A stretch of 64,000 nucleotides of DNA from Motacilla alba alba (taxonomy: Eukaryota > Chordata > Aves > Passeriformes > Motacillidae): assembly GCF_015832195.1 (NCBI RefSeq), contig NC_052046.1, forward strand, positions 33,570,911 through 33,634,910, written 5' to 3'. Numbering within the stretch: position 1 is the first letter of the stretch; every line of letters begins with the position of its first letter. A model generated the notes under the pieces. It saw only the letters and a program-made list of their open reading frames with translations, did no database searches and was not told where the DNA came from. The position numbers and the translations under genes were made by a program. Below, one piece after another: positions 58,840 through 64,000 of the stretch.

Positions 58840-61060
58840 GCTGTATTAGATAACTTTGTTAAACTCTGCGTGAAATGCAGCCCCTGACTTTTGGCAGCTG
58901 CCTGTATATTTTTCAAGCCAGCGAAGAAATAGCTGCTAACAAGCAAGCAGCGGCATAGTTAAAATTCAGTGTGGATCATAGCTGCAAACATGCTGCGGGT
59001 AAAAGGGCTGCAGCCACTTCAGCTTGCTGTTCCATAACAAATGACAGACTTTCTAAGAGAACCAAATGTCCTGGCTCTTCTCCCCCACTGTGGAAATGCT
59101 CTCCCCCTCCTTCCCCTTCCCTTCTGTAGGGATGAGAAAACCTCACTGCAATCTAAATATTTGCTGATATCATCTGTCATAAATAATCACCAGAAAAATT
59201 TTAAGAGAGAGGGGGCAACAGCAAACCTCAAACCAGTGTTTAGGCCATAAAGGCCAAAAGCATTTGTGTTTGTTTCAAGATAGTGGATACCAGAGTGGAG
59301 GTCTGGTATTTTGCTGGTGACTGCTGAAGAAGAGGGATTTGGCTGCTGGCAGAACATAAAGCAAAGCTGACAACAAAGCTTTCCTTTCATGCTATCCAAA
59401 TGAACACATTTCTAATCTGAAATTCAAATACTTGACAACAGAGAGCCTCTGAGTTGGGCTTTGAATAGGAAATTGCTTCATGGTTTTAGCATAATGAATT
59501 AGGCAGTTAGAGTAAATCCATTTAGAAGGCATAGAATGCTTTCACATGCCTTGTAACAGCTATAAAACCCTACTAATTTCCCAAATTTCTCATGACTTGC
59601 AAAATGTCTAAATGTTCTGTGCAAATGTGGTTGTGCATGTTATGTTTGGCTTATTGCAGCTACGTAGTTTGACTCTTCTATTTTACAACACACTGATTAT
59701 TTAGATAAGATTGTGCCTTAATTAAAAGCCATAAATAACAGCTAGGACATTATTTGAAAACCAGCGCTCTCACCAATAATGAGAGCACATTAATTAGTCC
59801 TGACACTCTGTTCTGGTCAATTACTATTACACATTCTGGAGATGCAGCATTAGTCTGAGAAAACAGCTGGGGTGGAGTCACACCAAGAAAATCAATAGAG
59901 GGATTCTCTGAACTTTTAGCTCTGTACTGACAAGTGGCAGCTTCAGTCTCGTGTTTTGGGCAATACTGGACCCATTCTATGTTCATAACCCTTCAAGGGG
60001 ACCAAACAGAGGCAGTGTTACAGGTAGCGTAAGGAGAGATGCTGTAACAGAACACAGAATGAGAAACTGTTGTTTCTTTTGTGCATATGTCTGACCTTGG
60101 AAATAATTTGTAAGACCTCCTGGGAACTCAGAGTTCCTTCTTCTCTGGTTTGCTTAAGCAAACAATTGCAAATAGTACCACTCAGAAAGCCAAGGTTAAA
60201 TGCATTCCAGTCATGTTTTGAAAAGGAGCTGCCTTTTTTTCCCAATTCTTTTATTTTCTTTTCATTTTTCTTTCCTTTTTGTGATAGCCCTCAGAATGTT
60301 CTTAATAATTTGTAGAAAATGTTCAAGTCCCTGTTTTAAACATTTTGTTTTACTGCGATGGTAAAACCTAAGAAGGCCACTGAGTTTATGAGCAACTGCA
60401 TAGGGGCTTTCTAACAAATGCATACAAACAGTTAATAAAGCATGACATTCTTGTATTCAGAAGCATACTTGCTATCACAACAAACCAACATTTTTTTCCC
60501 ATGGAAAAAGACTGAGAAAATAAATGGATTTTATTTTATCACATAGTTTTTAACTTTGCCATACGATGGTACAATGACATAGTTCTTTGGGTTGGAATTG
60601 TGATAAAAAATTATGATGGATTACTTTACAAAGAGTATTTATAATCATTAATGTGTGTCAATCACCTAATTAACGTTTATAGTTAGGAATGTAAAGGAAA
60701 TACGTCCTCACTTTCTCATAGCTGCTAAAATATGAATAGGCGTTTTTAGGTCCTTGGAGTTGCATACTGAATGTATGTATGTATACAAGCATCTGAATGT
60801 ATTTATGATGATTTAAACTGAGAAACACTGACATTTAAATGCATTAAAGCTATCTTAGTTGGAATAATAATTATGACCACCAGCACAACATAAATATTTA
60901 AAACTACTGTACCTATGCAGCAGTCACAGAAGCATCAGGCTGAGTTTATCAAAAACCAATTTTGAACGGCACCTCTAGCTAAATAATGGGATATGGAAAG
61001 GAGGCATCTTCAAATCATTAATATGGAGGAAAACTGAGGCTTTCATTATAGGCTTGTTCT
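58840..61060. other. Candidate cluster of conserved non-coding sequence (unverified)
   Basis: A long run of non-repetitive DNA with many homeodomain-like words: CTTAATTAAAAGCCATAAAT near 59717, CATTAATTAG near 59788, TAATCATTAATG near 60642, the PBX-type GTCAATCA at 60657-60664 and CCTAATTAACG just after it. A small hairpin GCTCTCA/TGAGAGC lies at 59766-59786. Such texture is common in developmental-gene deserts. Conservation is not testable here. Confidence 0.28.
60770..60785. repeat. Short TATG tetranucleotide repeat
   Basis: About four ATGT/TATG units ending in ATACAAGC. Confidence 0.85.
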
Positions 61061-61321
61061 TAGGTGCCAGCACAAACAATATGTTTCCACATCAGGACTT
61101 TCCATACACAAGATGTCATAAACATCAAGCAGTGCAACTGCCCCACTGCAAGACAGGCTGCTGCTCTGCTTGAATCACTTCACTTCAACAGAGAGAGGTA
61201 TTCAGATATTTCCATTTAAGAATTAGCGAAATAAAAAAATATATTTTAAAAATTTTAACTTATGTTGTGGTGTACAGTATTGTATAGTGTGTTGGAAAAA
61301 AACCAGTCTGTGAAGGAATTT

Positions 61322-61344
61322 TGTGTGTATGTGTGTGTGTGTGT
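61322..61344. repeat. Interrupted TG dinucleotide repeat
   Basis: TGTGTGTATG then (TG)7, followed by TATACATAC. Confidence 0.92.
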
Positions 61345-63827
61345 ATACATACTCTCAAATTATAGCAAGATGTCAAAATTAGTTATTTCTGAGAGGTCAA
61401 GAAATTTATCTTTTACTAGGGAAAAAAAGAGTCTTCCATTGATTTCTACCAAGTGTTATTCTTTGTGAAAGCATGTTTATGCCAAAATCTCACAGAAATC
61501 TATAAAATTATTTAGTGGGCATGGAGAATTTTGCCTAGATGTGAACTTTGGATCTGGATCTAGAATCCGATAATCTGATGCAATATGAAGTTCCTTTAGA
61601 AGGAACATGGAAGGCATTGTTTGAAGTTGAGTAAAAGGTGATAGAGAATACTAAAAATTTAGATTGGAAATCAGAATATCATCTTATTGAATGAGATAAA
61701 TGTATTCTTATCAGAAAGAACTCCTTGGATGAGAACTGATCACTAAGTACAGTTGCAGCAAGAAATAACAAGATGAACCAGCCAGAGTTACTGATTGCTG
61801 TCAAAAACAGTTTTTAATTTCTTCCATCTTCACTCTAGGTTCTTGTTCAACTTTTACTTAATTTGTCATATGGAATCACTGTGTTCTTCCCTTTGTTTTT
61901 GCTTACAGAGTGTGAAAAAAATGAAGAAACAGATTACAGTCTTTCCTTTCCACCTGAAAGAAATTATTCCCTCTTCTGCTCTAGCTTATAACTTATTTGT
62001 AGTAAATTGCTCTGTAAATACACCTCCAGTGACCCCAGATAAAATACATTACTGTTACAGTGCCTAAATCACGGTATCGTATTTTGGAGATGCCTGTGAG
62101 CCACAAGGTGTGTGCATATTGTAACTCTGTGGCTCTTCTCACTGGAAGATCTGTTCTGTACTGTTTAGAGGTACAGTGTAAGATCTGAAGCCCAGGAAAA
62201 GCTTTGAGCCAACTATCTGTCATCCTGTTCCTGCCCCTCTCCGAAGCATGAATTACATCCCTTCTTTGTAATGACATTTGATAATCTTGAGAAAGGGAGA
62301 AGATATTTAAATGTGACAGATATCCAGGTTGATCGAAAGTTATCACTGATGATCAGGAATTCACAGGGTTTGCTTAGCAGTGTTAGAGTAAAATGCAGCT
62401 CCTGCCTTCAGCATAGTTTGGTGGTTGTTATGAGGGATTGTAATAGTACAGCACTTTCACACAACACCTACAGTGGGAAAACATTCTCTCTTAAGTCCCT
62501 TTCACAATGTGGTGAGCTGTTAATGCAGGAAAAGATAAAATATTGCCTTTCACAAATGTGAGCTCCAAAGTTTGATCTTGGATCACCCATCTAATTTTAT
62601 TGATAAGACAGAATTGCAACATATTCTTTCATAATTGAGAAACATACAAAAACTTTAATTACTGAATTTGCATTGCTACCTTTTCTCTCTGAAAAATATC
62701 TCCAAAACCAAAGAAACAGACATGTTTTTCATAAGCTGACTACAATAAATTTTAATGTTGCCATATGAAGACTTTTGCAGACATAAGTACTAGAATATTC
62801 ATGGATGTAGTTTAAAAATATCATAAACTGATTTAGCACAAAAAATATATTAAAAGAAAGTATCAGAAACTGTGTCAAACAGGAAATAAAAAATTATCTT
62901 CCTATTAAAGATTCAGAATAGAAGGCAAATTTATATTGCACAAACCATCTTTCTTCTTTTTCTTGACTCTGTTTATATTAGAAAATATTTGATCTCATTT
63001 CTTCTGCTGGTGCTTACAAATGCAGCCAGCTGTTAATCTTAAGTGTAAATTCTTATGTTGCATTTGGGTTTCCAAATTATCATGAGAAAGGAAGCTCCTT
63101 AGAAGCAGTTTATCCTCTGAGTGAAGTATGAGCAGAGTTGAAATGCACTTTGATTAAGGTGCTAAAGCAGGGTGAAATGAGATTCAATAAAGCAACCTTT
63201 TCAGCAAATTCAATGCAGTGATGAACCTGTGCTTTCCCAAACTGATTAATTTGTTGAAGGGAACATTTTGCTGTCTTCTAATTTTCAGATATATCTAATT
63301 GCTTGGAAATCAAATACTTTCTGTAGCAAAAAAAGATACAGGAAATGCTGTTAGATAATTAAAGCATAAAGGTTATGCACAAATGTCAAATCAATAAGGA
63401 CAGTAAACATGGTTTATCAACCACGCCAAGTACACTTTTTCAGTTGCAAAATGCAAATAGGTTTAGAATAGAGTGGTCTGGTGGAATGATGGATAGGATA
63501 CCCATAACACTTTAATTAACTCCAGTTTCCTACATGTTAAAGGTTTCTTCAGTCCACTGGTTTATGTAACAAACTGTCTTAGGATTTCATTAGCCATTGC
63601 TCAATATGAAATGCAGAATGCAATCTGAAGGGGTTACATTTTGTCTTGCCCTTCTGTTGAGCTTAAAGTCTTATCACAGACTTATTACTGTTTTCCCCAA
63701 AAATATGCAAATATTTTAGAGTATCAGCTCTGGGTATTGGTTTGGTATTTTGCTTTTTATTATCAGGAAATAAAAGGTAAAGACTTCTAACAGTGAAATG
63801 CAATTGCTTCTTTAACTGCAAATAATT

Positions 63828-63875
63828 GTTTTCGTTTGTTTGCTTTTCCTTTTGTTTTTGTTTTGTTTTTTTGTA
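63828..63875. repeat. T/G-rich low-complexity tract ending in TGTAG
   Basis: TTTG units with short C interruptions run into T7GTAGGGG. The end resembles a splice acceptor (long pyrimidine-rich run then TAG), but no exon-like frame follows that I can support. Confidence 0.75.
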
Positions 63876-64000
63876 GGGGAGGTATGTTCAGGGATTTGGA
63901 TTCTTTATGTTGATTGGAGGAAGAAAATTTGCTTTTGTTTTGCAACTAGAAGATAGGATTAAAAGAAAACCTACATGTTACATCACAATAAATGCCAGGC

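Larger units (their letters stand above)
56546..64000. other. Unique non-coding DNA, partly with conserved-element texture
   Basis: No gene or retroposon recognised to the window end. It holds a spaced 10-base inverted repeat at 57843-57928, a G+C-richer patch at about 57660-58300 that I cannot assign, T14 at 58375-58388, the conserved-looking interval at 58840-61060, TATG units at 60770-60785, a TG repeat at 61322-61344 and a T/G-rich tract at 63828-63875. Open frames reach about 117 codons (minus, 61993-62346) without family similarity. Confidence 0.55.

Noticed and set aside
61795..62067. Exon after TTTTGCTTACAG near 61908
   Set aside because: The acceptor is reasonable, but I found no matching good donor; the frame is lysine/serine-rich without a recognisable family.
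63860..63920. Splice acceptor at T7GTAG
   Set aside because: The pyrimidine run is part of a T/G low-complexity tract and no supported exon frame or donor follows before the window edge.
1..64000. Endogenous retrovirus or LTR sequence
   Set aside because: I looked for LTR-like ends, primer-binding sites and gag/pol motifs. The RT motifs present are all CR1-type non-LTR. Short degraded LTR pieces cannot be excluded by eye.
1..64000. CRISPR arrays, operons, bacterial promoters or phage-like systems
   Set aside because: The sequence is clearly avian nuclear DNA. No regularly spaced repeats with unique spacers and no dense coding were found.

Overview
The window looks like gene-poor nuclear DNA from a bird, most likely a passerine. 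Two observations support this. Nine fragments of the CR1 non-LTR retrotransposon, the dominant avian LINE, lie on both strands. One short tRNA-Ile-derived SINE with a CR1-like 3' tail (about 26316-26457) has the architecture of TguSINE1, a SINE known from zebra finch and other songbirds. I recognise no intact protein-coding gene, rRNA, functional tRNA, snRNA, CRISPR array or operon-like layout. The longest open frames are about 100-140 codons. They either lie inside CR1 copies or show no family resemblance I can name.

Layout: 1-672 is a minus-strand CR1 cut by the window edge. 673-13144 is unique AT-rich DNA with low-complexity tracts. 13145-15848 is a nested structure: a long, decayed plus-strand CR1 ORF2 is interrupted by an opposite-strand CR1 piece and by a TTTTA/TTTAG microsatellite. 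15849-22118 is unique DNA with a (TG)14 repeat, a C-rich tract and a possible micro-exon. 22119-22962 is a minus-strand CR1, 26316-26457 the SINE, 28326-28768 a minus-strand CR1, and 32511-32812 a plus-strand CR1 3' end. 32813-42829 is unique DNA with several hairpins and two blocks that look like conserved non-coding elements. 42830-43632 is a minus-strand CR1. 43633-48439 carries (AAC)11, a G17 run and a possible minus-strand exon. 48440-49228 is a plus-strand CR1 with an internal deletion. 49229-56187 includes a perfect RFX-type X-box palindrome at 53521-53533. 56188-56545 is a minus-strand CR1. 56546-64000 is unique DNA, part of which (about 58840-61060) has the texture of conserved regulatory sequence.

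The genes do not work together here because none is seen. The window is best read as intergenic or long-intron sequence whose recognisable content is retroposon history. The observations most worth a second look are the nested CR1, the SINE sharing a 3' tail with that CR1, a set of short perfect hairpins (35361-35430, 39781-39815, 43864-43910, 56012-56035, 6722-6748, 14888-14914), the X-box, and two splice-site-bounded candidate exons (47924-48056 minus, 18768-18811 plus). CR1 and SINE assignments rest on recalled family sequence. No database search was possible, and element boundaries are approximate to about 10-40 bases.
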